Below the pieces are notes generated by a model. It ran no database searches, had not been told where the DNA came from, and saw nothing but the letters and a program-made list of their open reading frames with translations. Below, in pieces: positions 43,417-51,334 of a DNA stretch of 64,000 nucleotides. The translations under genes and the position numbers were made by a program. How positions within the stretch are numbered: the first letter of the stretch is position 1; every line of letters starts with the position of its first letter. Origin of the DNA: Nemorincola caseinilytica (lineage in GTDB: Bacteria > Bacteroidota > Bacteroidia > Chitinophagales > Chitinophagaceae); NCBI RefSeq assembly GCF_039540515.1, contig NZ_BAABFA010000024.1, positions 186,001 through 250,000 on the forward strand, given 5' to 3'.

Positions 43417-44271
43417 CTACTTCACCAGCTTCTTATAATACTGTAGCAGGCCATCCATGGGGCTTTTCTCTATTTTGCCCAGTTCCAGCTCGTACTGGTC
43501 GCACAGGCTCTGTATCACATCGCCGAACATATATGCCACCGATCCCGTGAAGTGCAACGGGTTCTTCCATGCCTGACGGTACTTCAGTATACTGTTGTGA
43601 AAGAAGTCGTTGATGCAGTCCTCTATTATGTTCTCTACCATATAGTGCCCGCGCAGGTCGGCCAGCATAGGGGTAAAGGAGGCCAGGTATCGGTTAGGGT
43701 AGGGGGTCTTGTAAAGCTCGCTCACCAGGGCTGTCACATCCTTCCCGAAGCGCATCTCGAAACCCGTCTGCAGCTCGGCATCAAAGGTGCCATAGGCATA
43801 GTACTGCAGTATGCGCTTGCCCATATGGTTGCCGCTGCCCTCATCGCCCGCTATATATCCCAGCGATGGCTTCTGCTCTGCTATCTTTTTGCCATCGTAG
43901 TAGCAGCTAGAGCTGCCCGTGCCCAGTATGCACACCATGCCTTTTTTGTCGCCGCACAGTGCCCTTGCCGCTGCGGCAAGGTCGCTCTGCACGGTCACCT
44001 TTCCCCCGCCGAAGTGGGTCTTTAGTATACCGCTCAGCATCTTTTGCTTCTCGGCCGATGAGGCCCCCGCGCCATAGTAGTGTATATTATCGGGCCGGTG
44101 CTTTTTCTCGCTCCAGGGCAGTTCCTGTGCCAGCATATCTGCTATACCTGCCTCGCCTTGCAGGTGTGGGTTTATGCCCTGTGTGGTAAAATGCTGTGGC
44201 TTGTGCCCTTTGCGTATAAGGCACCAGTCGGTCTTGGTCGATCCGCTGTCTGCTACTAGGTACGATGCCAT
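43417..44271 (-). CDS. N-acetylglucosamine-kinase-like protein (BadF/BadG ATPase family)
   Basis: A 284-residue protein of the BadF/BadG/BcrA/BcrD ATPase family. Visible are the first phosphate loop YLVADSGSTKTDWCLI, the adenosine-side GYIAGDEGSGNHMGKRIL, the second loop CILGTGSSSCYYDG, and the late FTGSVAYMFGDVI. Family members in Bacteroidota phosphorylate amino sugars such as N-acetylglucosamine recovered from cell-wall turnover (inference for this protein). The ATG at 44271 (MASYLVAD) is chosen over 44301. It converges with the TamB-like gene with 16 bases between the stops. Confidence 0.8.
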   Translation of the reverse strand: MASYLVADSGSTKTDWCLIRKGHKPQHFTTQGINPHLQGEAGIADMLAQELPWSEKKHRPDNIHYYGAGASSAEKQKMLSGILKTHFGGGKVTVQSDLAAAARALCGDKKGMVCILGTGSSSCYYDGKKIAEQKPSLGYIAGDEGSGNHMGKRILQYYAYGTFDAELQTGFEMRFGKDVTALVSELYKTPYPNRYLASFTPMLADLRGHYMVENIIEDCINDFFHNSILKYRQAWKNPLHFTGSVAYMFGDVIQSLCDQYELELGKIEKSPMDGLLQYYKKLVK

Positions 44272-44514
44272 ATTGGTTGTGCTTTTGTTGTACGAGTACA
44301 CAAATATGCAATTTTTGCAAGGATATTCCTAGCGTATATCAATGCCGGTATCAACTATTTGTTATTCTTTTTCTGTCAGCCGCCGGTAGCCGCATTGTAA
44401 CATTTATTTAAATACGTTATCAATTGTTCCGCCCGTTGCCTGTCGTATCTTTATTATGCTCATTCAGCGTGCCCCCACACCATATATTCTCTTTTCTAAC
44501 CCTCCCGAAGGCCT

Positions 44515-45483
44515 ATGAGAGCTATACTGAGCGGAGGTATGTTCGCCATACTTCTTTGCCGTCCCCTATTTGCACAGGGGCAGGGTATCGACAACCTCTC
44601 TGCCGATCGCCACATCAATAGCCACCGCTATTTCCGCCTTAGTTACGACAACGACTTCTTTGCTGCCCGGGACCAGTACTATACCCAGGGCTTCGATATG
44701 GAAGTGGTCTCGCCTGCACTTGGACATAGCTTTCTGCGTCGCATACTGGTACATCCTCTGCTCAGCGATACCCGTTATGGCATCGGCTTCCAGCACAATG
44801 CCTATACCCCCTCCAGCATCAGCAGTGACGACATACTTTATGGCGATCAGCCCTTTGCCGGTGTGGCTATGCTAAAGGCTTTCGCCATTGCTATAGACAG
44901 GCAGTGGCCGCAGCGGGTATCTACCTCGGTGCATGCGGGTGTGATAGGGCCCGCGGCAAAGGCAGCCCAGATGCAGACCTATATTCACGAGCAGCTAGAC
45001 AACCTGATACCCCATGGCTGGCAGCACCAGCTACAGAACGACCTTGTGCTCAATTACGGCATCCTCTATGAGCGGCAGCTATGGGCATACGGGCGCTACC
45101 TCATGCTCAGCGGCAATGCCCGTGCACATGCCGGTACCCTCAATAGCAGCCTTGGCGCGGGGCTCACCCTCATGGCCGGGTACTTCTCGTCGCCCTTCCG
45201 CAGTGGCAGCGCCGATACCCGTTTCTCTGTGTACGGTTATGCCGCTCCTGTAGGGTCGTTCTGTGCCTATGATGCCACATTGCAGGGTGGCATGTTCCGC
45301 CATACCGGTGCCTACACTATTGTGACAGAGAATGTTTCACGGCTGCTTTTCCGCAGCCGCATGGGGCTGGTGGTGAGTTTCGGGGGGATATATCTCGAGT
45401 ATTTTACGGCCTTCTCTACCCGCCGCTTCAGTACAGGCAGCGACTTCCGCTATGGCGGCATACAACTGGGGGTGAGTCTGTAG
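44515..45483 (+). CDS. LpxR-like outer-membrane lipid A deacylase
   Basis: A 322-residue protein with a signal peptide (MRAILSGGMFAILLCRPLFAQ). Two features define the LpxR/DUF2219 family: YDNDFFAARDQYYTQGFDMEVVSP, with the Asn-Asp pair and Thr used in the LpxR active site, and DILYGDQPFAGVAMLKAF. The rest is outer-membrane-barrel sequence with Tyr/Phe-rich strands. LpxR removes the 3'-acyloxyacyl chain of lipid A in some Gram-negatives. Whether this homologue acts on lipid A is not shown. It appears monocistronic. Confidence 0.78.
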   Translation: MRAILSGGMFAILLCRPLFAQGQGIDNLSADRHINSHRYFRLSYDNDFFAARDQYYTQGFDMEVVSPALGHSFLRRILVHPLLSDTRYGIGFQHNAYTPSSISSDDILYGDQPFAGVAMLKAFAIAIDRQWPQRVSTSVHAGVIGPAAKAAQMQTYIHEQLDNLIPHGWQHQLQNDLVLNYGILYERQLWAYGRYLMLSGNARAHAGTLNSSLGAGLTLMAGYFSSPFRSGSADTRFSVYGYAAPVGSFCAYDATLQGGMFRHTGAYTIVTENVSRLLFRSRMGLVVSFGGIYLEYFTAFSTRRFSTGSDFRYGGIQLGVSL

Positions 45484-45836
45484 GGGATAAAATGCATGGC
45501 GATAAAAATTTTATTAGATATACCCAAGATACCGGCACCATTTTACGTCTATATATGTGAGTGGTTAGTTTTAAGCAGTAAAAAGGCGCCTTTTTCATCT
45601 TGATGCACCCACTTATAAGTTCTTTGTCATCATTATTTTGGATATTAAATATTGAGTTTTCTATATTTCTATGACCTAAGGACCGATAAGACCTATAACA
45701 CATGACCTATATATCCCGAACCTTATCAGCCCTTATGAACACCTATCATCTTTATTCAGTGGCAGGGTGTGAAGATGCACCGATAAAAATTGACGTTATG
45801 AAGAATATTTGGTAATTTACTAGTACTATTTCACCT
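45484..45836. other. Intergenic region upstream of the ECF sigma gene
   Basis: 353 AT-rich bases with no gene. A perfect 16-base palindrome AAAAAGGCGCCTTTTT (45580-45595) looks like a bidirectional terminator. GACCTA occurs three times at 45673, 45690 and 45704, with the related GACCGATAAG at 45681. This cluster may be a regulatory site for the sigma factor operon. Confidence 0.5.
45580..45595. terminator. Palindromic terminator after the LpxR-like gene
   Basis: AAAAAGGCGCCTTTTT is fully self-complementary, with A and T runs on either side of a GC stem. It would terminate in either direction. Confidence 0.65.
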
Positions 45837-46433
45837 ATGTTGCGCCTTATGCCCGCATATTCTGAACAAGAGATAATAGCTGGGTGCCGGCAAAAAAGCC
45901 GGGCGATACAGGAATATCTTTACAGGACCTATTACAGCCAGTTCCTTAAGGTATGCTCCCGTTACGCTAAGGATATGCAAGATGCTGAACAACTGCTCAA
46001 TGATGGGTTTCTCAAGGTGTTCACGCAGATAGATAACTTCAAAAATACGGGCTCGTTCGAAGGGTGGATGCGGCGCATAGTTGTAAATACATGCCTCGAC
46101 TACCTTAGAAGCACATCACTGAAAGAGGAAATGGCCATGCATGTGCGTGCCATTCCTGCCGAGGAAAGCGATCTTTCTGTGACCAATGTGGGGCTGGACA
46201 ACATCGAATTCAAGGAATTGGTGCTCATGATACAAACATTACCCGCCATGACCCGCACCGTGTTCAACCTGTTCGTGTTCGACGGGTTCAACCATAAAGA
46301 GATAGGAGCACAACTGGATATAAGCGAGGGTACCTCGCATTGGCATCTGCACCAGGCAAGGAATCTGCTGCAGAAAAAGATATTGAAAAGTGATAAAAAT
46401 AATAATATAACGTATGAAGCCAGGAGAATTTGA
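45837..46433 (+). CDS. ECF-family RNA polymerase sigma factor
   Basis: A 198-residue sigma-70 family protein with only regions 2 and 4. Region 2 is AIQEYLYRTYYSQFLKVCSRYAKDMQDAEQLLNDGFLKVFTQIDNF, followed by SFEGWMRRIVVNTCLDYLRS. Region 4 is VLMIQTLPAMTRTVFNLFVFDGFNHKEIGAQLDISEGTSHWHLHQARNLLQKKI, with the helix-turn-helix at HKEIGAQLDISEGTSHWHLHQAR. The 3' end overlaps the next gene by 20 bases in another frame, which links it to a membrane/barrel protein that probably controls or answers to it. The ATG at 45849 is an alternative start. Confidence 0.92.
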   Translation: MLRLMPAYSEQEIIAGCRQKSRAIQEYLYRTYYSQFLKVCSRYAKDMQDAEQLLNDGFLKVFTQIDNFKNTGSFEGWMRRIVVNTCLDYLRSTSLKEEMAMHVRAIPAEESDLSVTNVGLDNIEFKELVLMIQTLPAMTRTVFNLFVFDGFNHKEIGAQLDISEGTSHWHLHQARNLLQKKILKSDKNNNITYEARRI

Positions 46434-47682
46434 TGAACTGATCAGGCAGAAGTTCGAACAGAACGACTTCGCGTATGATCCCGCAAATTGGGAACGGCTC
46501 AAAGAGCGAATGGATGGGCCTGCCAAAAAACGCAGTATGCTCATGTGGCTGTGGATGCCCGCAGCGGGTATGGCCGCATCTGTGGCACTGGCCATGGGCG
46601 TTACCTCGCTGCTCAGGTTCGGCGTGCCCGATGGCTCGTCGGCCGGTGGCGGCTATGCTGCAACAGGCAAATTCAATGCCCCCCGCGAACGTGAGGATAA
46701 AGTAGTGGCCATGGTACCCTCTGTCAACTACCAGGCGACAGAACGCCCTGCGCCCTCGAGGTCGCGTACCCCGCATGCCCGCAATACCGCAAGGCCTGCA
46801 ACACAGCCATCCACTACCGCCGGCAATGGCATAGGTCTGAAGCTGGACCAGATGACAAAGACATCTGTGGCCGCTAACCAGCAGCACTCTGGCAACAGGT
46901 ACGATGCCGAGGTATACAATAGCGCTACGCCACCAGTAGCTGCGAAGGCGCAGCCACCCAAACCAGAGAAAAAGGCCGTAGCTGCCGTACAGGAGCCTAT
47001 GCATACCTTCCGCAAGGAGGAAGCCCAGCCACCCGTGCGCAAGAAGATGAACTTCTCTGTTATACTTTCCGGCGGTGTGAACCAGGGCAACAATAACAGC
47101 GGCTATATGGCCGGCGCTACCGTGCGCAAGATGATAAACGACAAGGTATACATAGAAAGCGATATAGCATTTGCCAGCAGCGATAATGTGCAGCGCACGA
47201 AGGTAGAGTCCATAGAGACAGTAGGCGGCGGTGCTACATCGGGCGGCGGCATGGGCAGCATACAGGCCAAGGTCTCTTCGGCATCCAAGGTATCATCAGA
47301 CGGTGTGGCCACACAGCCCGTCAACAACCAGGTACGCGTCATCAAGACACAGGATGTAAGCTACAACCTGTCTTATGCGCAGATAACCCCTAGTGTTGGT
47401 GTAAAACTGGCAAAACGCATGTCTATAGGTATGGGCCCCGATTTCCAGGCCATGCTGCAGGACCACAGGCCCGAGCGTTCTATAGTAGACCGCGAGAACA
47501 TAGCCGTGGCGCCTACATTCGATGTGGGCTTCGTAGGCAAGACCGAATATGCCTTTACCAACCGTATAAAGGCAGGCGTGGCCTACCGCAAGGGTGTGAA
47601 CGGCGTCATTGTGCCCGGTGGTAAATACATAGACCGCGATTACCTGCAGTTCCAGATGAAGTGTACCATCTTCAACAAGTAG
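46414..47682 (+). CDS. Membrane-anchored protein with anti-sigma-like N-terminus and barrel-like C-terminus
   Basis: 422 residues in three parts. Residues 1-40 (FDELIRQKFEQNDFAYDPANWERLKERMDG) resemble the short cytoplasmic part of anti-sigma-linked proteins. One membrane segment follows (MLMWLWMPAAGMAASVALAMGVTSLL, about 42-67). Then comes a low-complexity Pro/Ala/Thr linker (about 75-205), and finally a beta-rich region (MNFSVILSGGVNQGNNNSGYMAGATVRKM ... GVAYRKGVNGVIVPGGKYIDRDYLQFQMKCTIF). The last part resembles the PorT-type barrel fold. Co-expression with the sigma factor (20-base overlap) suggests a trans-envelope regulator or target. This is inference; no classical zinc anti-sigma motif is present. 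Confidence 0.6.
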   Translation: MKPGEFDELIRQKFEQNDFAYDPANWERLKERMDGPAKKRSMLMWLWMPAAGMAASVALAMGVTSLLRFGVPDGSSAGGGYAATGKFNAPREREDKVVAMVPSVNYQATERPAPSRSRTPHARNTARPATQPSTTAGNGIGLKLDQMTKTSVAANQQHSGNRYDAEVYNSATPPVAAKAQPPKPEKKAVAAVQEPMHTFRKEEAQPPVRKKMNFSVILSGGVNQGNNNSGYMAGATVRKMINDKVYIESDIAFASSDNVQRTKVESIETVGGGATSGGGMGSIQAKVSSASKVSSDGVATQPVNNQVRVIKTQDVSYNLSYAQITPSVGVKLAKRMSIGMGPDFQAMLQDHRPERSIVDRENIAVAPTFDVGFVGKTEYAFTNRIKAGVAYRKGVNGVIVPGGKYIDRDYLQFQMKCTIFNK

Positions 47683-47699
47683 TGGAGGTGTAGAATGAT

Positions 47700-47736
47700 A
47701 CAACAGCGGCCATCCTTGCTAAAGGGTGGCCGTTGT
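47700..47736 (+). terminator. Terminator after the sigma-linked membrane protein gene
   Basis: An imperfect stem between ACAACAGCGGCCATCC and GGTGGCCGTTGT followed by TCTTT. It lies 17 bases past the stop at 47682. Confidence 0.6.
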
Positions 47737-47748
47737 CTTTATATGAAC

Positions 47749-47765
47749 GCAAGCGTCCCACTTGC
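47749..47765. repeat. Hairpin of the RAYT region (GCAAG stem)
   Basis: Arms GCAAG (47749-47753) and CTTGC (47761-47765) with one inner mismatch around TCC, the complement of the GGA loop used by neighbouring hairpins. Confidence 0.5.
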
Positions 47766-47778
47766 ATAATATCAGGGA

Positions 47779-47795
47779 CGAAGCGGGACGCTTCG
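47779..47795. repeat. Hairpin of the RAYT region (CGAAGCG stem, GGA loop)
   Basis: Arms CGAAGCG (47779-47785) and CGCTTCG (47789-47795) around GGA. A longer, perfect version occurs at 48648-48670. Confidence 0.65.
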
Positions 47796-47816
47796 ACCAG
47801 GAAGAGTATACTGTTT

Positions 47817-47868
47817 GACGTAGTCGGAGACTACGTCATGGTGGTGGGCGATCTCCAGATCGACGAAA
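47817..47868 (-). repeat. Left REP-like two-hairpin element of the RAYT unit
   Basis: A perfect hairpin (arms GACGTAGTC / GACTACGTC around GGA, 47817-47837), an 11-base spacer, and a second palindrome (CGATCT / AGATCG, 47849-47862) with flank to 47868. Bases 47849-47868 are the exact reverse complement of 48446-48465 on the other side of the transposase. The element points inward as an inverted copy of the right element, with the same 11-base spacing. Confidence 0.85.
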
Positions 47869-47892
47869 TATAATATTCTCTACCTTGCAGTC

Positions 47893-48438
47893 ATGAGCAC
47901 GGGTTATCAGATAGATGATCAATATGGCATGTATTTTCTCACTTTCACGGTGGTTGACTGGGTGGATATATTTACACGCAAGGCTTACAGGGATATCGTT
48001 ATTGACAGTATGAACTACTGTATAAAACAAAAGGGTTTATGTGTATTTGGATATGTGATAATGACCAACCACATTCATCTTATTGCGCAAAGCAAAACCG
48101 GCAAATTATCTGATACGATCAGAGACTTTAAAAAGTTCACAGCCCGCACTATTTTAGAAGTAATAAGAACCGAGCCGGAAAGCCGACGTGAATGGATGTT
48201 GCACAGGTTCGAGTGGAATGCATCACAGCATGAACGTAACAGCAAGTATCAGGTGTGGAGCCACGCAAATCATGCGATGTACATTAGTACGGAAAAATTC
48301 TTCAGACAAAAACTAGAGTATATTCATCAGAACCCTTTACGGGCAGGATGGGTAGAACGAGAGGAAGACTACGTCTACAGCAGTGCAAAGGCATTGTTTT
48401 GTAATGTAAATGGCATGGTGGATCTGTCGTATTGGTGA
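47893..48438 (+). CDS. REP-associated tyrosine transposase (RAYT, Y1/HUH family)
   Basis: A 181-residue single-domain Y1 transposase. The HUH metal-binding motif is MTNHIHLIA (His60 and His62). The catalytic tyrosine is most likely Tyr143 in LEYIHQNPLRAGWV, the position of Tyr115 in E. coli TnpA-REP (from memory). The family ending DYVYSSAKA follows. The frame is intact, so the enzyme may be active. RAYTs cut and spread short hairpin repeats (REPs) and do not need a classical insertion sequence. The gene starts 25 bases after the left REP-like element, and its stop codon lies inside the first 70-base right-hand copy. Its base composition is more AT-rich than its neighbours. Confidence 0.9.
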   Translation: MSTGYQIDDQYGMYFLTFTVVDWVDIFTRKAYRDIVIDSMNYCIKQKGLCVFGYVIMTNHIHLIAQSKTGKLSDTIRDFKKFTARTILEVIRTEPESRREWMLHRFEWNASQHERNSKYQVWSHANHAMYISTEKFFRQKLEYIHQNPLRAGWVEREEDYVYSSAKALFCNVNGMVDLSYW

Positions 48439-48503
48439 TATGTTGTTTCGTCGATCTGGAGATCGGTCGCCGCTATGACGTAGTCGGAGACTACGCCAAA
48501 CGG
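48434..48503 (+). repeat. Right REP-like element, copy 1 (70 bases)
   Basis: It contains the 20-base block 48446-48465, an 11-base spacer and the GACGTAGTC hairpin 48477-48497 (one arm base changed, GACTACGCC). It starts 4 bases inside the end of the transposase gene. Copy 2 lies at 48550-48619 with three transitions in 70 positions. Confidence 0.88.
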
Positions 48504-48549
48504 CGACTTCGCCGGACAATATTTTATCTTTGAGAAACTACGCCGAACG

Positions 48550-48619
48550 GGTGATATGTTGCTTCGTCGATTTGGAGATCGATCGCCGCTATGACGTAGT
48601 CGGAGACTACGCCAAACGG
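48550..48619 (+). repeat. Right REP-like element, copy 2 (70 bases)
   Basis: Identical in order to copy 1 (20-base block at 48562-48581, 11-base spacer, GACGTAGTC hairpin at 48593-48613). It differs at only three positions, all transitions. Confidence 0.88.
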
Positions 48620-48647
48620 GATAATTTTTTAATATTTCTCCCTTCCT

Positions 48648-48670
48648 GGACGAAGCGGGACGCTTCGTCC
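48648..48670. repeat. Perfect 10-base hairpin with GGA loop
   Basis: Arms GGACGAAGCG (48648-48657) and CGCTTCGTCC (48661-48670) around GGA. It has the same loop as the GACGTAGTC hairpins but an unrelated stem. Confidence 0.8.
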
Positions 48671-48680
48671 TATACTTTTT

Positions 48681-48695
48681 GAAGCGTCTCGCTTC
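48681..48695. repeat. Short hairpin, GAAGCG stem
   Basis: Arms GAAGCG (48681-48686) and CGCTTC (48690-48695) around TCT. The stem is contained in that of the 48648-48670 hairpin. Confidence 0.65.
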
Positions 48696-48767
48696 CGAAG
48701 AAGCGCTCCGCCTCACATATATCAGCCCATCCTCAACCGGCCGAATACAATATACGACCCAAAAACA

Positions 48768-48796
48768 ACAAGACCGCCCCAAAAGAGCGGTCTTGT
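48768..48796 (-). terminator. Terminator of the DUF4476 gene
   Basis: Perfect 10-base arms ACAAGACCGC (48768-48777) and GCGGTCTTGT (48787-48796), followed on the minus strand by TGTTTTTGGG. It lies 28 bases past the stop codon of the gene ending at 48824. Confidence 0.85.
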
Positions 48797-48823
48797 GTAT
48801 AAATATCAGGAAGCAACAAAGCC

Positions 48824-49774
48824 TTATCGGCCACCCCTGCTTATAAAGTCGTTCAGTGCCTTCTTATTGGCATCGAAGTCGAACACAGATGCCACCTTGA
48901 AGTAGTTCTGCGGGTCTACGCAACGGTCGTACGCGAATTTCGCGAATGTTACCTTTGTATTCTCGAAAGAGAACAGCCTGCATATGTCCATCACCTGGGT
49001 AGTGGTCATATAGTTGGCGCCGAATATCGTCTTTGCCGTAGACAGCTTCGTATCCTCGAAAGATGCACCGTTTATACTGTTCTTCGCATCATTGAAGGTG
49101 CGCATGTCCATGGCTACAGGCATAGGAGGTGGCGGTGGTGTATAGCCGCCATTACCGCCACGGCCACCATTGTTGTAGCCGCCATTGTTATAACCGCCAT
49201 TATTATATCCACCATTGTTATAGCCGCCGCCATAGCCATTGTCGGTAGTAGTAGTGGTAGTGGTCTCGGTTATCCACTGGCCTGTTATGGGGTCCATGTA
49301 GCTGGTCTCGGTCACAGTGTTCACCTGCTGTGGTTTGCCATAGTACATCACATACTCATCGCGCGGGCCACGGTAGTTGCGGTCGCACTCGTTCATCCTG
49401 TGGAACCTCAGCTTCATCCCGCTCCTTCCACCCGATATCCTCAGCGTCAGGTTCACCGCACGGCCATCTATGGGGTCGGCTATATTCACAGTGCGGCGTA
49501 TAGGTGGCGCACCATTCGTGAACATTATCTGCACATCGTTCTGGTATTTGGGCAGCGCTTCCACCCTTATTTTGCTCTGCGGCACCAGGTTCTGCTTCAT
49601 GCCGTTCAGTACCAGGTAGAACGGTTCACCGTTCTCAGAGAATATAGAGAGTACGCTGTTGTCGTACTGCATATTGTCGTAGCGGTATTGAAAGCCACCA
49701 TATCCGCCGCGCTGGGCGTAGGTAGCAGGCCCTGCCAGCACGGCGGCCAGCAGCAATGCGTAAGTACATTTCAT
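48824..49774 (-). CDS. Secreted DUF4476-domain protein with Gly-Tyr-Asn repeats
   Basis: 316 residues. A signal peptide (MKCTYALLLAAVLAGPATYAQ) is followed by a beta-rich domain (about residues 35-150, SIFSENGEPFYLVLNGMKQNLVPQSKIRVEAL). A repetitive linker with four NNGGY units comes next, then a Pro run (TPPPPPMPV). The last 90 residues form a DUF4476 domain (FNDAKNSINGASFEDTKLSTAKTIF ... FDFDANKKALNDFISRGG). DUF4476 proteins are secreted or periplasmic in Bacteroidota and have no known role. I chose the ATG at 49774 for its signal peptide. A strong terminator follows. Confidence 0.82.
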   Translation of the reverse strand: MKCTYALLLAAVLAGPATYAQRGGYGGFQYRYDNMQYDNSVLSIFSENGEPFYLVLNGMKQNLVPQSKIRVEALPKYQNDVQIMFTNGAPPIRRTVNIADPIDGRAVNLTLRISGGRSGMKLRFHRMNECDRNYRGPRDEYVMYYGKPQQVNTVTETSYMDPITGQWITETTTTTTTDNGYGGGYNNGGYNNGGYNNGGYNNGGRGGNGGYTPPPPPMPVAMDMRTFNDAKNSINGASFEDTKLSTAKTIFGANYMTTTQVMDICRLFSFENTKVTFAKFAYDRCVDPQNYFKVASVFDFDANKKALNDFISRGGR

Positions 49775-50011
49775 AGACAAATGAGTGATCTTTTGCAAGA
49801 TTAGTGAATAAAAATGAATTGTGTGATAGGTACCTGCAGAACAACTAATATGCCAAACCCACTGTCATTCTATCTCTTGTGCTGTTAATATATTCACAAT
49901 GCGTATTTCCTTGTTTACTATACAAACTACAATATTGTTACAAAACACCGCTTCGGCAGCCCGTTTTTATTTCGGAAATTGCAGCCCTTTACAAAACCAT
50001 ATCTACTTAAA

Positions 50012-51295
50012 ATGAGCAATACAAGCGAGCAGTTATTTCAGCGTGCGCAGCGCAGCATACCCGGCGGCGTCAATTCTCCCGTGCGTGCCTTTCGCAGTGT
50101 GGGTGGTACACCCATCTTTATGCAGCGGGCAAAGGGCGCCTACCTCTACGATGCCGACGGCAAGCAGTATATCGACTATATCAACTCCTGGGGGCCCACC
50201 ATCCTCGGTCATGCCTACGAGCCCGTGGTACGCGCCATACAGCAGCGGGCCGAGCTGTCTACATCTTATGGCGCCCCTACCGAGCTGGAGATAGATATGG
50301 CCGAGCTCATCATAGGCATGGCGCCCAATGTGGATATGGTACGCATGGTAAGCAGCGGTACTGAGGCCTGCATGAGCGCCCTGCGCCTGGCGCGTGGCTA
50401 TACCGGCCGCAACAAGTTCATCAAGTTCGAGGGCTGCTACCACGGCCATGCCGATGCCTTCCTGGTAAAGGCAGGCAGTGGCCTCGCTACCTTCAATATA
50501 CAGACCGTACCCGGCGTTACCGCCGGTGCTGCCAATGATACCCTCACTGCCCCTTACAACGACCTAGACGCGGTAGAACAACTGGTGCAGAACAACAAGG
50601 ACGAGATAGCGGCCATCATCATAGAGCCCGTAGCGGGCAATATGGGCTGCATAGTACCTCGGCCCGGTTTCCTGGAAGGCCTGCGCGCCATCTGCGACCG
50701 CGAGGGTATAGTACTCATATTCGATGAGGTAATGACCGGCTTCCGCCTGGCGCCCGGCGGTGCGCAGGAACGCCTGGGCATCCGTGCCGATATGGTCACC
50801 TATGGCAAGGTAATAGGTGGTGGCATGCCCGTAGGCGCCTTTGGCGGCCGCCGCGATATAATGGAATGCATAGCTCCACTGGGCAATGTGTACCAGGCAG
50901 GTACCCTCAGTGGCAACCCCATAGCCATGATAGCGGGCTACACCATGCTGAAGACCCTGCGCGATGAACCCGGTATCTATATCGCCCTTGAAGAAAAGAC
51001 ACGCACCCTGCACGAAGGGCTGAACAGTGTGCTGGCCAAGAGCGGCAGGCCATACGTCATCAACAGGCTCGGTTCTATGATCAGCATACACTTCAGCGAG
51101 CGACCGGTGAGCAACTTTGCCGATGCTGCCGCTGCCGACAATGCCACGTTCAACCGTTTCTTCCACCAGATGCTCAGCAGGGGAGTCTACCTGCCACCAT
51201 CGGCCTATGAGACATGGTTCATCTGCACCGCACTTTCCGATACCGATATAGACCATACCATACAGGCCGCTGCCGATAGCCTCGCAGCCCTCTGA
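50012..51295 (+). CDS. hemL: Glutamate-1-semialdehyde 2,1-aminomutase
   Basis: A 427-residue PLP enzyme from MSNTSEQLF. It has QRSIPGGVNSPVRAFRSVGG, DYINSWGPTILGHAYEPV, MVSSGTEACMSALRLARGYTGR, FEGCYHGHADAFLVKAGSG, VLIFDEVMTGFRLAPGGAQ, and the PLP-binding lysine in TYGKVIGGGMPVGAFGG. GSA aminomutase converts glutamate-1-semialdehyde to 5-aminolevulinate, the committed tetrapyrrole precursor in the C5 pathway. The rest of the heme pathway is not in this window. The ATG at 50012 is chosen because the family sequence starts there; the frame extends 33 bases upstream. Confidence 0.96.
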   Translation: MSNTSEQLFQRAQRSIPGGVNSPVRAFRSVGGTPIFMQRAKGAYLYDADGKQYIDYINSWGPTILGHAYEPVVRAIQQRAELSTSYGAPTELEIDMAELIIGMAPNVDMVRMVSSGTEACMSALRLARGYTGRNKFIKFEGCYHGHADAFLVKAGSGLATFNIQTVPGVTAGAANDTLTAPYNDLDAVEQLVQNNKDEIAAIIIEPVAGNMGCIVPRPGFLEGLRAICDREGIVLIFDEVMTGFRLAPGGAQERLGIRADMVTYGKVIGGGMPVGAFGGRRDIMECIAPLGNVYQAGTLSGNPIAMIAGYTMLKTLRDEPGIYIALEEKTRTLHEGLNSVLAKSGRPYVINRLGSMISIHFSERPVSNFADAAAADNATFNRFFHQMLSRGVYLPPSAYETWFICTALSDTDIDHTIQAAADSLAAL

Positions 51296-51334
51296 TGGAT
51301 AAAATACCGATAGAGCATTAGCTCTTCCCATCTC

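Larger units (their letters stand above)
48439..48823. other. 385-base hairpin-rich region after the RAYT gene
   Basis: No gene. It holds the two 70-base REP-like copies and short hairpins at 48501-48514 (CGGCGA / TCGCCG), 48648-48670 and 48681-48695, then the terminator of the convergent DUF4476 gene at 48768-48796. Confidence 0.8.

Noticed and set aside
45484..45836. tRNA or small RNA gene in the 353-base gap
   Set aside because: I see no cloverleaf arms or known RNA motifs; only a terminator palindrome and GACCTA repeats.
47749..48695. Possible CRISPR array from the repeated hairpins around 47.8-48.7 kb
   Set aside because: Repeats are not evenly spaced, spacers are not unique 30-40-base units, and no cas gene is near. 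The transposase explains the hairpins better.
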